DNA of 64,000 nucleotides from Brachycybe producta (Eukaryota > Arthropoda > Diplopoda > Playtdesmida > Andrognathidae): the NCBI GenBank assembly GCA_036925085.1, contig JAUPFP010000027.1, positions 2,841,501 to 2,905,500 of the forward strand. The letters run 5' to 3'. This document shows, piece by piece, positions 1 through 13,939 of this stretch. The position numbers were made by a program, and so were the translations under genes. The notes below the pieces were generated by a model, which saw only the letters and a program-made list of their open reading frames with translations, had not been told where the DNA came from and made no database searches. The first letter of the stretch is position 1; each line of letters opens with the position of its first letter.

Positions 1-2607
1 AAGTTTGTTGCCAACTCTTTGTACAATTACTGCAAAAATTACGGAAATGTCAACAGGACGTATCATTATACGCTCAGTAACGAAAAAGTAACTTGTAATC
101 GTACTTCTTCCGTCCATTTTGTTTCTGATTCATCTTCATTATTATTTGTTTTAATTCGAAATAGGATTTCGTTCTAGTCGAGTTTGAAAACGAAGTGGGT
201 GCAAATAATTTATTAAAAAAAGCAACCCATTTCGACCATCAGAATGTGATTCCCGTTCACTCGAGGTGTCTCTGGTACCGTGAAACACGCGATGATAAGG
301 ACCTCGAAGGTGTAATTACGGAAAACGCCACAATTCAAACGGAAACCGTTGTGAATGAACGGCAATTGATGCAGCAACTTCTGAACGCCCAATCAGTTAG
401 TTAATCGAGCAAATGAACTTTAAAAGGCTTTCCTCAATGTAACTGATAATAGCCTCGATTTTTATTGTTTTAAAACAATAATAACAAAAGGTTTCCGATC
501 AGATGCAACTTCATTACGAGAGCCTCAGATTGTCCGATCTCGGACAACAGTTACGCTTTTTCATTTGTAGGCAGTTGGAGTCCGGATTCAAGGGAATGTT
601 CTCTGACTGTGTTGTTTTACCGTTTGGTTCGTCTGTCAATGGATTTGGAAAGTTCAATTGCGATTTAGACATGGTTATGTCTTTTGGAGACTGGAAAGAA
701 GTAACATAAGTTTTCAACATTTGTTTTATAAACAACCTGATTTTCGAACTCTGGTTATTTTCTGCGTTTCAGAAGAGCAATGCTAAGGAAAAATTAAAAA
801 CGTGTTAGAAAGTAGAAAGGTAGCTGAATCCCTTTAATAGTATTTTCATGTTTTTTTTATATCTTTTGAAGTAAACTTTTCTATACACTTGTAAACGTGT
901 CATTAAGTGATTGAGCTACCCTTCTAGTTTCTAAAATACTTTCAAGTTTCTCGCAATTTTACTTCTAAAAGACAAAATAACCTGAAATTCGAAGGGCGTT
1001 TACAATTTCAAACCACCTTAACCACTCTGGTTTCTCGTGTTAACTTTTGAATAGAAATCTGACGCGTCCCAACTGTTCTTTCACACGAAACGTTCGTTGG
1101 CAAACGGCCGAGTTCAGATGCAGCGATATCTCGAAATCTTTGGGGATGTTGTTAGTAATTTCTTTCCCGGATGTTGTAATGTTCAACGGATCCTTCATGC
1201 TCGTGTTCCCATTGTTAAATTCCAACAAGAACTTGTTAATGTGGAATGTGATTTGTCCATGAACAGTTTGTATGTTATAGCAATATAGAGGTAACAAAAA
1301 AAAAATACAGCTAAACGCCATACAAATTTCAGATCGGGAGTTTACATGTCCGAGTTGCTCTATCTGTACGGCGAAATGGATGCACGCGTTCGACCGTTGG
1401 TGTTCACGGTGCTCAAGTGGGCAAAACAGAGCAGTTTGACTCACGAGAATCCCGGAAGATGGATTACTAACTTCTCTCTTATTTTAATGGTCATTTTCTT
1501 CCTTCAGAACCGGCCTGTACCGGTGTTACCATCTTTGAAAACGTTACAAACACTAGCAGGTATTTTAAAATATTCCTGTTAACCATTTTAAAGTATAAAC
1601 GCGCTTCTCGAATTCTTGTTATTCTGTCTCTTGGGAGGAAAATTAAAAGAAAATTGAAAATGTTTTAGAAACTAGAAGGATAGAGTAAAATAAGTTTTAT
1701 GTCATTTAAAAAGTTTATTTTGAAAGATGATAACAACATGAAAATATTATTTGAATGATTCACCTACCCGTTCTAGTTTCTAAGACACTTTCAATTTCTC
1801 CTTAGTGCTGATGCTTATGAAACTGCAGAATAATGTGTCGTTTTTCAGGTTCTGTTGATGCGAGGTTTTCGGTCGATATTGATTGCACCTTTCTGCGAGA
1901 TCTCAAGAAATTTCCACAAACAGAAAACGTCGAAGAACTAGGTGACAAAAAAAAAAAAAAACAGAAAAAAATCTCCTCATGAAAGTAAAACAACTGCAAT
2001 TCTCTAATTATTTTTGGCAGACATTCTGCTGACTGAATTCTTTGCCTTTTATGAAAATTTCAATTTCAAAACACGAGGATTTTCGTTAATCAGTGGAAAA
2101 GTTGTTGATAAATCTGACTCGACGCCTCTCTACATTCAGAATCCACTGGAAACGGATCTGAATGTTAGTAAAAACGTGAGTGCAGACGAAGTTGCAAGAT
2201 TATCAGAACAAATGAGGATGGCCCTTAGGAACCTAGAGACAATGTCTACGAAGACAAACGATTCGAAATCGTGGGGCCTTCTAACTTTATTTAATGTTCA
2301 ACATAACGGCATTGATGGAAAAATAAATAAAAAGAAGATCCCAGTGAGTGTCTATTTCGAAGGGAAATCTCGAAATTCCACTAATAACATCTCAAAGGAG
2401 ACGAACTTAAATAGAGATGCTTCTTCTTTACACACACTGCCGGATGGTCGAAGTCAAAACAATGTGGTAAAGATGATTTCTAATAAAGACTTGGTAGGAA
2501 AATTGAGACTAGTAGGGTTAACCGGGTCCAAATTAAAAAAATCCAGTAAGAAAGGGTCGAGTTCAAAGATACGACGTCCGGTAAAACGAGCTCCTTGGAT
2601 ATTTTAG
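1..2607 (+). CDS. MTPAP: Mitochondrial poly(A) RNA polymerase, 5'-partial
   Basis: Non-canonical poly(A) polymerase that adds A tails to mitochondrial mRNAs. Seven exons fit splice sites and keep frame: 1-87, 165-395, 503-700, 1055-1269, 1333-1559, 1849-1941, 2021-2607 (546 codons including the stop). The N-terminal end lies off the window. Exons 1-2 match the RNA-binding-like domain of the family. Exon 3 holds the nucleotidyltransferase signature [18 protein letters not shown], with the G-S and D-x-D catalytic elements. Exons 4-6 carry the central and PAP-associated segments ([35 protein letters not shown]), and the last exon has SSPLYIQNPxE-like and NVSKNVS motifs followed by a basic tail. 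The family is usually about 580 residues, so little is missing. An AATAAA lies near 2654. Family assignment is by recognised sequence pattern; the exon borders are inferred. Confidence 0.93.
735..1005. repeat. Fold-back repeat (family A), MTPAP intron
   Basis: Both arms are visible. The left arm contains AACTCTGGTTATT and GTTAGAAAGTAGAAAGGTAGCTGAAT. The right arm is its reverse complement, with GATTGAGCTACCCTTCTAGTTTCTAAAA followed by AAAGACAAAATAACC. The same family recurs in other introns and intergenic stretches of the window. There is no coding capacity, so it is a MITE-like element. Confidence 0.7.
1607..1835. repeat. Fold-back repeat (family A), MTPAP intron
   Basis: A second copy in the same gene. 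The left arm reads TTAGAAACTAGAAGGATAG and the right arm GATTCACCTACCCGTTCTAGTTTCTAA, with a spacer of about 50 bases. Confidence 0.65.
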
Positions 2608-2816
2608 AACATTTTCATTAATTAATAATTATTGTAAAGAATCGATTTCACAAAAAATAAATCAAAAATATCGTTTTCTACATTGTTTAATATTGATGTC
2701 TGGCTGTGTACTACTTTTACAAATTTTTTGGTCAAAAAATGATGATTTGAGTCATTTCGTAATAAATTAAAATATAGATCTTACGTTTTAGGCCGAATTC
2801 GAGTGAGGCCTTTTAC

Positions 2817-5800
2817 TCACCACCCACTCGTTTCGTCACGGTTACTGTTCTCGACTAAAAGCCATTTATAGAGTGGTTCGTAATATTCTAGTATGGCATC
2901 GGCCGAAACTTTACTTTCACCCGTAAGTGTCATCAAAGCTTCGTGCCAAGACCGACTCGAACCCAAGCGAAGAACCGACCTTAATCAAAAATAGTAAAAT
3001 TCTTTAATTAGATATCGAAACCTAAGATGTTCGTTTCGAGTAATATGAACGTACTTCAAAAGATTTCCGGCTTCTTTAGAACCGTAGATACTACATCGAT
3101 GTAAAGGTATAGAAGGATGTCCACCGTACCGTTTTAAACACAAACCACGATGAATTTGAACTTGAATAAAGCTACTAATAAAATATCTGTTCGAATAAAC
3201 GTAATACTTCAGTTTAAAACGAACAAAACAACACAAATAATGTAAAAGAACCTAATGTAAGGAGTATTATCTGGAATGTGATATTTGGCACCGGGATCAA
3301 AATCATTCTCGGTCCTTTTTACTGGAGCCTTTATACCTTGATATTTTCTCCTGGTAGAATACAAATTTCATCGCGATTAATTACTATACGAGTAACTTTA
3401 AAAAGAGTGTTTACCTAAGTTGCCACCATCTTTTATTGGCATTTGTTTCGTCTATAACACCGGCAAACAATTCCCAACGCCATTTGTCCATAACAAAACT
3501 GAAGGGAATCAAGGGCAATTTCATGAGCGCTTGCTTCATTAAGAAATTTATATCGTCCTCTAGTTAAGAAAAACAACAAATAACATAGAAAATAATTCAA
3601 AACTTACACAGTATTTTTTTAAGAGTTCAACTCAACTCTCAGTACACCTGACAATCAGATTGAGAGTTACGTGGCTAGAAGCCACAAAAGTTTTGCAGTT
3701 AAACTGTGCCTATTGGCTAATATGAGTTTAACTAGCTACAGGATGAGAATTTCACTGTCTAAATATCTATTGAAAGAAAGACCAGAAAAATATACCATCA
3801 TTGAAGGTCAACCTCTTAAATCTGTAATTGGTTTGGGATGACCATTAATACTTTTTACGTGGGTTTCTCGTTGTTATGCCGTCTAACGAGACAATATTTT
3901 CTGCAGCTAGCAAACGTTCACGAAGAGCATTGCTTTCCTCGGCATTATGGTTTGCTAACGATTCTCAACATAAGGATATCCATTTTCAACAAATATCGCT
4001 GCCGTTTGCTGTACCTTTTCTATATATAATGATGTATTAAATTAATTCTAACAATAGTAATAATGCGAACGTTTAGTTGACGTTTCTGACATGTACAAAA
4101 ATAAATGATTGGATAGAAAAGTGATAAAAGGTGAAAAGAAAAACAAGACGAGAAAAAAAAAAAAGATGACTGGTGGAAAATACTCATTTTTCTCTTGAGA
4201 TTTGAGCCAAAAAATATTACTTGTACAGTATTTGTCATATTTGAAAGGAAAGAAGGTGGTGAATTGGTCATAAAAATGGACTTTTAGTCAATTCTCTCAA
4301 ATAATAGGAAAGAACCATCCAAAACATAGTTACCCCCCCCCCCCCCCCCTCCTCCTTACCCATACTCTACCTATTATTGATTGTAGGAAAAAAAACTAGA
4401 AGTGATGAAACAATTTATGGTCAGTTGCTTGTCGACAACGTAAATCCAAAGTGAACGTTTTTTTCTGGGAGGATTTGTAATCCAATTTAGTTGACAAGAG
4501 GAAAACGTTTGTTTCATACATGTCTCAGCGTTAGGCCAAACGTATATCTCGGTCTCTATTTAAGAAACTACGAGCATCTTTCTGTCAATTTCGCCACCAG
4601 AAAAAAAAAACCTGAAATCTAATTTAACGTTTTCTTCTTCTTCTTCCGTTTGTCACAATTCAAATACAAACATCAAAGTAAAATTGCAAGGCAAACACGA
4701 AAAAAAGAAATATAAATCTTACCAGAATCTTCCAAATTGGAGTTTTTCAAAAGTCCAACGTGATGCAAATGTCTCGGAGTTAAAAAGGAGTATTGTATGG
4801 TATCGCCAACGGCTTCGTGAAAGGCCGAATTTGCGCTGTCCTGAAAGAGAATCGGTTGATGACGATACAGCATGAAATATTCTACATGTCCCATCTCATG
4901 ATGAGCCGTGTTCAGATCTTCCATCGTCACTTCGGTGCACATTCTAATTCTATAAAATCAACTAGAGTAACTTAATAAAAGTAACTTTTTATATCATTAT
5001 ACAAAGCGTTACTTTTTAGTACATTCACCTGTAATCGTGATCATCGTAGAAATTGGAGGCGGATCCATGACAGGCCACATCACGGTGTTCTTCATCTTTA
5101 GGTTTTTGCAACATGGATCTTTCCCAAAATTCGGGTGTCATCGGTTCCAATCCCAGTGAAAGAAAAAAGTCTTCGGCCATTTTAAACATGGTAATCGGAG
5201 TGAAATTTCTACTTTGCATTTCAGGCGTAACATCTAACAAGGGCCGATTCCGATACGGTCTCACAATATCAATTAGTTCGTCCCATTCTTGAGCCCACAT
5301 GTTACCTGTTTACAGTTAAACAAAAATGTCATCGTGCAAAATTTCATAACTGTAACTTAAATCGTGAAGAAAAAGCCTAAGGTTTACTTCACACCTAGGT
5401 CCTTGAAGCGATGCAAAGTGGTTCGCTACAGCGCATATGCCAAATGCAGTCACTTATCATCGACTTTGGTTGGTGTTGCGTTTGAAAAATGCAAATGCGC
5501 GGTAAAGAGCAACCTTGCATTACTTGTGTTGTACGTCACGATGCGAATCAGGGTTAATATAACAAATAAAAAAGCTTAATTTTCAGTCTCACATCTGTGA
5601 GACAATACAAATGAAAAGCAACATTTGTATACCATTATGTTTAAGGCAAAAAAATTAATTTATGCAAATATAATTTAGAATGTAAATATATACTAGCAAA
5701 AAAAATTGACATAAAGTTGTTTAAACAAATATTATACATCAAGTTTCTCATTATATTCCCATCGATCAATTAAGTTTAACTGAATTCTTCGTTGTGGTTA

Positions 5801-8800
5801 CATGTTTTCTCCTCATAACTTTTTTTAAATATACATTTTACAAGCCATAAAATAATCAAATATGAGGGAGCTCATTATAAGAAACTTTAATTAAGAAAAG
5901 CAAAAAACAAATATGATTCTACGTTAGGGATCTAGAATAAACCCTACAGTCTTGCAATTTTATGAAAAAACAAAAACAATCAGCTTTGTGGGCCTGGCGG
6001 GCATTTGAAAAAGGCCAATCCATGCCTTTTGCAGGACTGGTGGGCCTCATGGGCATTGGCAGGCCTTATTGTCTGGGTTCCCTATAAAGTTTTGTGGACG
6101 GGGCCTAATTTTTTATACAAAATATAGGCTTCTAATCTGTGTGTTCAATTTCAATCTTTTTTTTTTGAAATACAAAACCAAATACTTCATCTAAAACTGT
6201 AAATTAAATTAAAGCTTGAAAATAATAGCTAGATACACCGGCAACTAAGCTAGACTTAATCTGTAAGGTATAATATGACACATAATAGCTCTCTGGTCTT
6301 ACGGAATATAAAATAAGATTTTTCCTTTAATTATATTTGTTCTAACCAATCTTACTTTCGTAGCTACAGACGTGATAAGAATTTATTAACTGTTGTCTAT
6401 GTGTAACAAAAGAAAGTCTACTATATTAGACTATTACAGCAATTTCTTTTTTTTTTTTCGTAATAAGCTAGAAACTTAGGATACCAAGAAGAAGAAAAAA
6501 AACAATTTCATGTAATTTTCTGTCTGTTTAAATTTTAAGGCGATTTACACATCTGACAATGTATATACAAAATTAATATTATCCAATGAAACCATACTAT
6601 GAGGATAAAAAACACTGTTTACATTATAGAAAGTTTTTTTTCTACAATGATGAGCAAGTATAATAATAAAACCACTAATTAAAATCTGCGCGACAAGTCC
6701 AGCCATAAACTTGACATTTTACTATGGCAATAACAAATACTAGTCGTGTTTAGTAATATTTTCTTATACTTTTATTATTTCATATTGCTTCAAATAACAC
6801 GTTATATAGGTAAATAAAAGTGAATCAACAATAAGAAAATCTCTTCAGAGGTTGCAACTAGATTTGTTCGGATTTTTAGAGGAAAAAAAAAAGCTATAGC
6901 TCATAACACTAGTGTTTTAAGCTAGAAGTTTGACCCCAATTTTTTTTTAGATAATGCCCACTGGGTAAGGATCTTTTGCTCTTTGTATCAAAACAACGGT
7001 CTCAGGAGAATAGAAAACTAGTTTGGTAGGTGTAGTGAACCTTTAAAAGCTAGTTTTTCTAATATAAATAAAAATGAAAGCAAGAATCAATACCAAGAAG
7101 GTGAGCAGGAATGAAACCGTCATTTCCCATCACTTCGATACCGTAGAAATCAGTCAACTTGCGATAAACAAACAAGTGCAGTTCATAATAAAGTGGACGA
7201 ATTCGTTCGTATAAATGTTCGCATTCGATTTCAAAGTTTCCTCCGCCACCCATTTCGGCACGCCAAATTTCACCCATGTTTATACGAGTCCTACCTATAA
7301 ACACCATGCAAATATATTAATTGACGAGTCTTTTAGCTCCGAAAATTTGCAACAAGGAAAAAGCAATAAATAAACCTCCAGAACGAGACAGTTCGTTTTG
7401 TAAATCAATGAACTGAAAATATAATTTTCTCATAGGTGGTCCAACGACATCCACGCCAGATTTCCAAGCCCATAATAGAAGTTGAGGATCTCGAGACTTT
7501 TCCATCAAACGTGAAAGATCTGGTTCTCCTTTTAAGCAAGTTCCATTTCCTAAACACACTTTACCGGCATTGTACATGCTCTGAATTGTATGGTGTATCA
7601 CTGCTAACTTTCTGCGTTACACATAAAAAAGTAAGAAATTCACTCACTTTCGTTTAATTGAAGTGTCCAACAGAGAAATTTATGGTTTTCAAGAAAGATT
7701 AAATTTAAAATAGCTTTTCTTTCTTTCTTTAAGAGATTTCATTCTAAATGAAAATCAACAGGAGGCCAACTAAAAATAATGGCTAATATTCATAGCAAAA
7801 AGCTTCCTTTTAAAGCTCACGCTAGAATGTATAATTTTAGAATAGAAAAGTAAGCAATAGAAACTGTCGCAAGTAGTTAACAACACCAGGATTGACATAA
7901 AAATCAAATATTTTTGTGTTACCTGCTAGACTTTGGACTCAACGAACTGACTCCACGTTGAATAATTCGAATTTGGCTCGCCACGTCTGGTGGCAAACGG
8001 TGGACATTGAACAATTGAGCCTGAAGACGCCACGGTCTCAAATAAGTAGTTCTAAAGAGACCATAGTCTGAAAGACGTTTTGCATTCTCAATGGTTATGT
8101 TCGTGTTATAATCCCAGTCCAGTTGGGCTCCAAGATGTAAAATTTGCCGATACACCTCATTGAACTTGTCTAACCATTCAACAGCAACCTCATTATGCAA
8201 ATTCGCTGGAAATAAATAATTTAAAATGTAAACAAGTGTCCTTCGAGCTCTTGATTATTATGTCTTTCGGAACAGCAAAATTAAATGAAACTTGTAAGTT
8301 TTAGAAACTAGAAGAGTATCTCAATCACTTAACGAATAGTTTCATCTTTTAAAATAAACCTTTTTTGCCGTTAAATATGTTTGTTTTGATGATTTGCCGT
8401 TCTAATTTCTAACACTTTCAATTTATCCTTAGTATTGCTTCTGAAAAACAGAATAACCGAAGTGCTGAAATCTTAATCATTACAATTACGAAAAACATCG
8501 GAAGTTGTAATAACTTTAGTGTAATTTTGTGTTTCTACTTAGCTCCCACATAAAAATGTAATGATATTTAATACGTCAAAGAACAAGTAACTCCAAATGA
8601 AGTTGTCAACAACTTTCAGTTTGTTAGTTTGTGATTCACACAAAATGACTTAATGATCACCATATTATGTAATTAGTACTCATTTCACAAAAGAAAGCCA
8701 AATCTGAAATCAACTTACGATTGTTTGATAAAGTTGAGGGCAAAGGAGGTAGTTCTGGAAAGGGAGGTAATTTGTACTTGGAGAGAACAGACTCGATGAA

Positions 8801-8932
8801 GTTGGAATCGAGTTGTGGAGACTCGAAGTCCTCCTCGTTCAAAGACGAGGAGGTCAAAACGAAATTCTTGCAGCCAGCATCAAGAACGTAAATCACCAGT
8901 GTCAAAACGTAATTCAATTTATGAAAGAACAT
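2817..8932 (-). CDS. ACE: Angiotensin-converting enzyme, single-domain, secreted (M2 metallopeptidase)
   Basis: Zinc peptidyl-dipeptidase that removes C-terminal dipeptides from peptides. Ten exons keep frame: 8719-8932, 7923-8205, 7376-7578, 7094-7294, 5029-5305, 4723-4949, 3415-3559, 3252-3350, 3055-3186, 2817-2979 (647 residues). The start is the ATG at 8932, which opens a hydrophobic signal peptide ([14 protein letters not shown]). Exon 6 carries the zinc site HHEMGH and the third ligand in FHEAVGD. AKYHIP and IRYF supply the transition-state His and Tyr and the chloride-site Arg. Length and the absence of a membrane anchor match invertebrate single-domain ACEs rather than the two-domain vertebrate somatic form. 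The conserved QFHEALC stretch reads QIHRGLC here. The stop at 2817 faces the MTPAP stop 209 bases away. Confidence 0.95.
5306..7093. other. ACE intron 4, no gene seen
   Basis: A 1.8 kb AT-rich intron between the exon coding for the PAHLLG motif and the next. Short ORFs here have no family features. I see no RNA gene or clear repeat. Confidence 0.6.
8245..8480. repeat. Fold-back repeat (family A), ACE intron 1
   Basis: The left arm contains TTTTAGAAACTAGAAGAGTATCTCAATCACTTAA. The right arm contains TTGCCGTTCTAATTTCTAACACTTTCAATTT and ends in AGAATAACC. It is the same family as in the MTPAP introns. Confidence 0.65.
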
Positions 8933-9694
8933 AGCCACAGACCGAGTGGTGGAGGACACAGTGTTTCTAGTGTCAATAAACTCAAAAAATAAAAACAGAA
9001 CACATTCAAATTGCTGCCGATGACGATGATGATGATGGTCTCAAATATAATATATACTCAGACAACATCCCCGAATCTTGACAAAATACAAAAAATGAAA
9101 AGAAAAAAGACTTTATAAGTTCGATGGTTTCCCCCTTATGTGAAGGCAATCACTTCAGACATGATTGTAATGCAGTGAAACAAGTTCTAGTCTCATTATT
9201 TTTTTTTTCAAAAAATATCGTTTAATTTCAATAAATCGCAACAGCATTTGAAGTAATAACACTAGGATTTCATTCGTTCTGTTGAAACCAATTTCAGAGT
9301 AATCCTCAGGGATAGGAAATTATGAAACTTCTCCCAAATAACAAAAGTTTCAGAATAACAGGAATTAAAGAGCATTAGAATATATAAATATAATTATGTT
9401 AAATATATGTGCTCAAATTTAGAACCCCGATTTACTCGAGCAAAAATGTTATATTATCGAATTCGTGAAAATGAAGTTTTAACATTTTCTACTCATCTTA
9501 ATTTTTTTTTATTAATTTAGGATTTTTTAGACTTATGAATTATATCAGTTTATTTGACCTACTCAACTTTAAAATCTTCAACTCAATAAAAGATAAATTC
9601 TATAAAACAGTTTATTTCTTTAAAAAAACTTCAGATGTGAGGCTATATTATAAAGAAGCCCTTAGAGATCCTCCCCATAAGTTAGATACAGACA

Positions 9695-9875
9695 GTCAAT
9701 TCTGGCTTGTCCATCTTTTGAGTTTCTTTTGCAATTTTATGTGGGCAGCACCTAATTTTATTCTCTTTTTAAGTAGAGAAGAATATTTTTAAGTTTATTC
9801 TCTTTTTCATGCAGTACTAATTGAACAAGCGCGTATGTTTTCATGCCAAGAATTGACAAGCTAGAATTGACCGTT
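9695..9875. repeat. Small inverted-repeat element (family C)
   Basis: Imperfect terminal inverted repeats: GTCAATTCTGGCTTGTCC at the left and GACAAGCTAGAATTGACC at the right. A diverged relative lies at 41148-41290, with the shared internal string TTTTATGTGGGC. It is non-coding. The rest of 8933-9694, upstream of ACE, shows nothing recognisable. Confidence 0.6.
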
Positions 9876-9906
9876 TGTACGCATCTTTACATAAATTGAA
9901 AAATAT

Positions 9907-10248
<342 letters not shown>

Positions 10249-10562
10249 AATATTATAATAATTAAAAATATTTTGATATTTTTTCTCCCAGAAATAGTAA
10301 TAGTAATAGTAATTTTTTTCCCTGAATTTTTTCGTATTTTTATATATTTTATTTAAATCCCGAATTCGGCTAATTTTTTGTTTCCGAATTTCCCAGTCCA
10401 AGTAAGAAAAGCACTTAGTAATAAATTAATAATCTGAAATGTTAGTAGATGTTGTTTGTTATTGTTGTTCATGTTTTACGCTAATCACCAAATTAATAAA
10501 TAACAAATGAGTAGGATGTCTGACATCCGAAAAATTCCCTCGAGATAAACCGAATACATACA

Positions 10563-11035
10563 GTATGTCACAAAACCAATGGCCCTAATTTATTACCCAA
10601 AGTAGAAAAAGAGGAAATAACTAAATCGTTTAAAATTAAATATCTCAGAAATTACAAATGCCACACATTTCAAACGTCAGGTGTTTGTTAACATCATATC
10701 AAAATGTAGCTACAGAAAAATGTGAAACAAATTGGTATTAAAATAAAAATAAATTATTCAAATAAAAAAAATCCAGGTTTTAAAATAGTTTCCATCAGGA
10801 AAAAAAAAATACATTTTTATAAACCTCAATTTTTATATTTCGGTAACTTTTTTTTAATTCGTTAAAAACTTGTTTAATTTATAGAAGAACTACATTTTGA
10901 TATACATTATGTTTCTAATAATTACCCGAATAATTCCTGAGATATTTAATTTTGAACGATTTAGCTGCACAAATCGGTCCATTTTTGATAATAAGATTGG
11001 GGCCACAATACGTTTTGGCACATTATGTATATAAA
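10563..11035. mobile_element. MITE with long terminal inverted repeats
   Basis: The left end reads CAGTATGTCACAAAACCAATGGCCC, then CTAAATCGTTTAAAATTAAATATCTCAGAAATTA. The right end carries the reverse complement with few changes (TAATTCCTGAGATATTTAATTTTGAACGATTTAG, then GGGGCCACAATACGTTTTGGCACATTATG). About 470 bases, no ORF, so a non-autonomous element. The superfamily is unclear; mariner-like by the look of the ends. Nothing else is seen from 11036 to 12236. Confidence 0.7.
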
Positions 11036-12236
11036 TTAATAAGGGGCCACAATGAGATCCATTACATGATATGCTACACTAGGCATAGGATGGATCCCTT
11101 CTTAAAAAAATTTCAAATTTCTCAATATTAAATCCTTGTGTTTTTCTTTTATAAGCAACAAACATATTATGACCATGAAATGAATTTAATTATTAAACAT
11201 GCAAACGATTACATGTGTAAATAATTAATTAATTTTTTATGACTTATATAATTAAGAGTTTGCATTTTATTAAACACCGTTAACCAGATATTAAGTAGGT
11301 TACGAATCACATTATGTTTACCGACCTATTGTTGATTAATATACTAAAATGTGTGAATGTGATATACAATATCTGAAGAGGTCAATTTACTAAATTCTCT
11401 TTGAAGAATAATTATTAAAAGATCAATTGTTGAGGTCAATTTCTTCTATACACCTCATTCGTAATCCTATTTCAACAACGAAAACTAATTTGTCTATTTA
11501 AGTTTAATTCAATTAAACAGTTTTAAATATGAAAATGAACTTACACTTGAAGTTGTCCTTTTGAAAAAAAATATTTCTTTCAAAAATACGGAGCTAAAAC
11601 ACAATATACTATTCTTGTATGTGTCAGAAATAACTAAAACATCATCATCATCATCATAGAATCCACATGGATGAAGAGAAAAAAGTTCAAACCCAAAATT
11701 TGTGTGTATCCTATATCTCTTTCTTTTTCTCAGTATATTTGTAAGCCAATCAGCAGTAGGCTGGACACATCTCATTGGATTACAATGAAGTGACGTCACT
11801 TACTTGGTGCAGCATCATTTGCTTTTTGCATCTTTTTTTTTTCCCCGTCTCTTCTTCAAGTATTCTTTTTGCATTAATAAAGTTATTCATTTTGAAACAT
11901 AGGAATAAAATTATTTTACGTATTTTGCATCATATATTTATTAAATGATACAAAAAGAATTCTCTCGAGTGTTGCACAACATTGAATATTACACGCTGTA
12001 AAGATAACAGGAAGCTAAGTAAAAAAATTAGGCGATAAAGAGAAATTTTTAATTTATTATTTAAGAACGATGTTAACTCTCTTCTGCTGCAATTTTTTTT
12101 AAGTTTTCTACTCTCGACATACGACTTAAAAACGTCACTTTTCACGGCATATTAAGTTCGAGTAAATCAACTGAATACTTTTTTTTCTTCATTCATCAGC
12201 CTAAAGCAGTATAATGCAATATACAGTGCGTTTCAG

Positions 12237-13804
12237 ATATATAGACGCACCCCAAAAATGGGTTATATCTCGAGTTAACCTTGATGGATTTGCCTGAAAA
12301 TTTCACCATAAACAGATCATCTTTTATTACAAACTTTCTGCTAAACAAAATTTTTTTTTCTTAAAAAGGTAAAAATTAAAAAAATTAAAAACTGGAAAAT
12401 GGCCGTTTCATAATTATAGACGCACTAATGAACTTTTCACTTTAATTAATTATTGTGACAAAATAACATTCGGAACACAACAGTAACATTAAAATTTATA
12501 AGGTATATGACTGTCCTGATGTTTTAGACCTTAAAACATTGTTTTCTACATACTTTAAACTAGATTTATAAACACATATACAGAAATTCTGTCGTTAAGC
12601 AGCTAAAATGGCACTTTTCAGCTTTAATATTGCACTCTAATCATGGCAATCTGCTTAATTATCACATACAATGATGTCCCAAAAGTTTTCTACAAGATTT
12701 AAGTCCGGGGGACACGCCGGCCATTCGAGAGTGGTGATATTTTGGTTCCGTAACCATTGTTTCATTAGAATATTGGAGGAAACTGGGGAATTTTCTTGCT
12801 GGAATACTAAGTTAATGCCATGGAATCGATTTTTTATGGCAGTACATACTCTCGTAACAATGTCTGATAATCGCTGATATTTGTTTTGGTGGAAATAAAG
12901 GCAAAAATTCTCATTCCAAAGGTGCTAAACACTTCACATATTGTCAGGCTCCCACCACCATTGGAAAAATTCATCCAAGATGATTCTGATGGTTTTTATT
13001 CTTTTCTTCATATTAGAAAAATGTGAGGAAAAAATCACAATACTTTTCTGAAGAAAATTTCGGCAGTGGGGGAGCCTAATAATATGGGGAACATTTAGTG
13101 CCTTTGGTACGAGCAGCTTAGTTTTTGAAAAGCAGGCTCAGCCTTTATTTCAACCAAAAGAAATATCAGCAATTATCAGACATTGTTACGAGAGTATGTA
13201 CTGCCATAAAACATCAATTCCATAGCATTAGCTTAGTATCCCAGCAAGAAAATGCCCCAATTTCCTCCAATAACCTAATGAAGGAATTGTTATGGAACCA
13301 AAATATCACAACTCTCGAATGGCCGGCGTGTCCCCCGGACTTAAATCTTGTAGAAAACTTTTGGGATATCATTGTATGTGATAATTAAGCAGATTGCCAT
13401 GATTATAGTGCAATATTAAAGCTGAAAAGTGCCATTTTAGCTGCTTCGGAACAGAATTTCTGTAAATATGTTTATAAATCTAGTTTAAAGTATGTAGAAA
13501 ACAATGTTTTAAGGACTAAAACATTAGGACAGTCATATACCTTATAAATTTTAATGTTACTGTTGTGTTCCGAATGTTATTTTGTCACAATAATTAATTA
13601 AAATGAAAAGTTCATTAGTGCGTCTATAATTATGAAACGACCATTTTCCAGTTTTTAATTTTTTTAATTTTTACCTTTTTAAGAAAAAAAATTTTGTTTA
13701 GCGGAAAGTTTGTAATAAAAGCTGATCTGTTTATGGTGAAAATTTCAGGCAAATCCATCAAGGTTAACTCGAGATATAACCCATTTTTGGGGTGCGTCTA
13801 TATA
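12237..13804. mobile_element. Palindromic Tc1-type element: two inverted transposon halves
   Basis: The two ends read inward as near-perfect reverse complements (TATATAGACGCACCCCAAAAATGG at the left, CCATTTTTGGGGTGCGTCTATATA at the right). The complementarity continues for roughly 770 bases per arm, with a centre near 13020. Each arm carries the 3' half of a Tc1-like transposase gene, on minus in the left arm and plus in the right. A full Tc1 element has one gene between short terminal repeats. This looks like two truncated copies joined head to head, or one copy whose end was duplicated as an inverted repeat. The N-terminal DNA-binding half of the transposase is missing from both arms. Confidence 0.85.
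13125..13388 (+). pseudogene. Tc1-type transposase C-terminal fragment
   Basis: About 87 residues of the C-terminal half of a DD34E transposase. QQENAP corresponds to the family's QxDNAP block, but the catalytic Asp is Glu here. WPACPPDLNLVENFW is the conserved block with the final catalytic Glu, and the two positions are separated by 34 residues. There is no N-terminal HTH part and no first catalytic Asp in frame. A mirrored copy is broken by stops in the left arm, about 12655-12900 on minus. The fragment cannot encode an active enzyme. Confidence 0.85.
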
Positions 13805-13939
13805 AAAAGTATTCTCATAAACACTCTAAACGAATCTAGGGCTTATTTTTCTTTCACTCTGCAAGCCGTCTTTATCTCACTCTCTCGTGGGAGTTGTCTT
13901 CATTTTCTCCCACATTTCATAAAAAAATTTAGGACTTAT

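Noticed and set aside
11509-11799. 96-residue minus-strand ORF with an Asp run
   Set aside because: The Asp run is a simple ATC repeat; no homology or splice partner.
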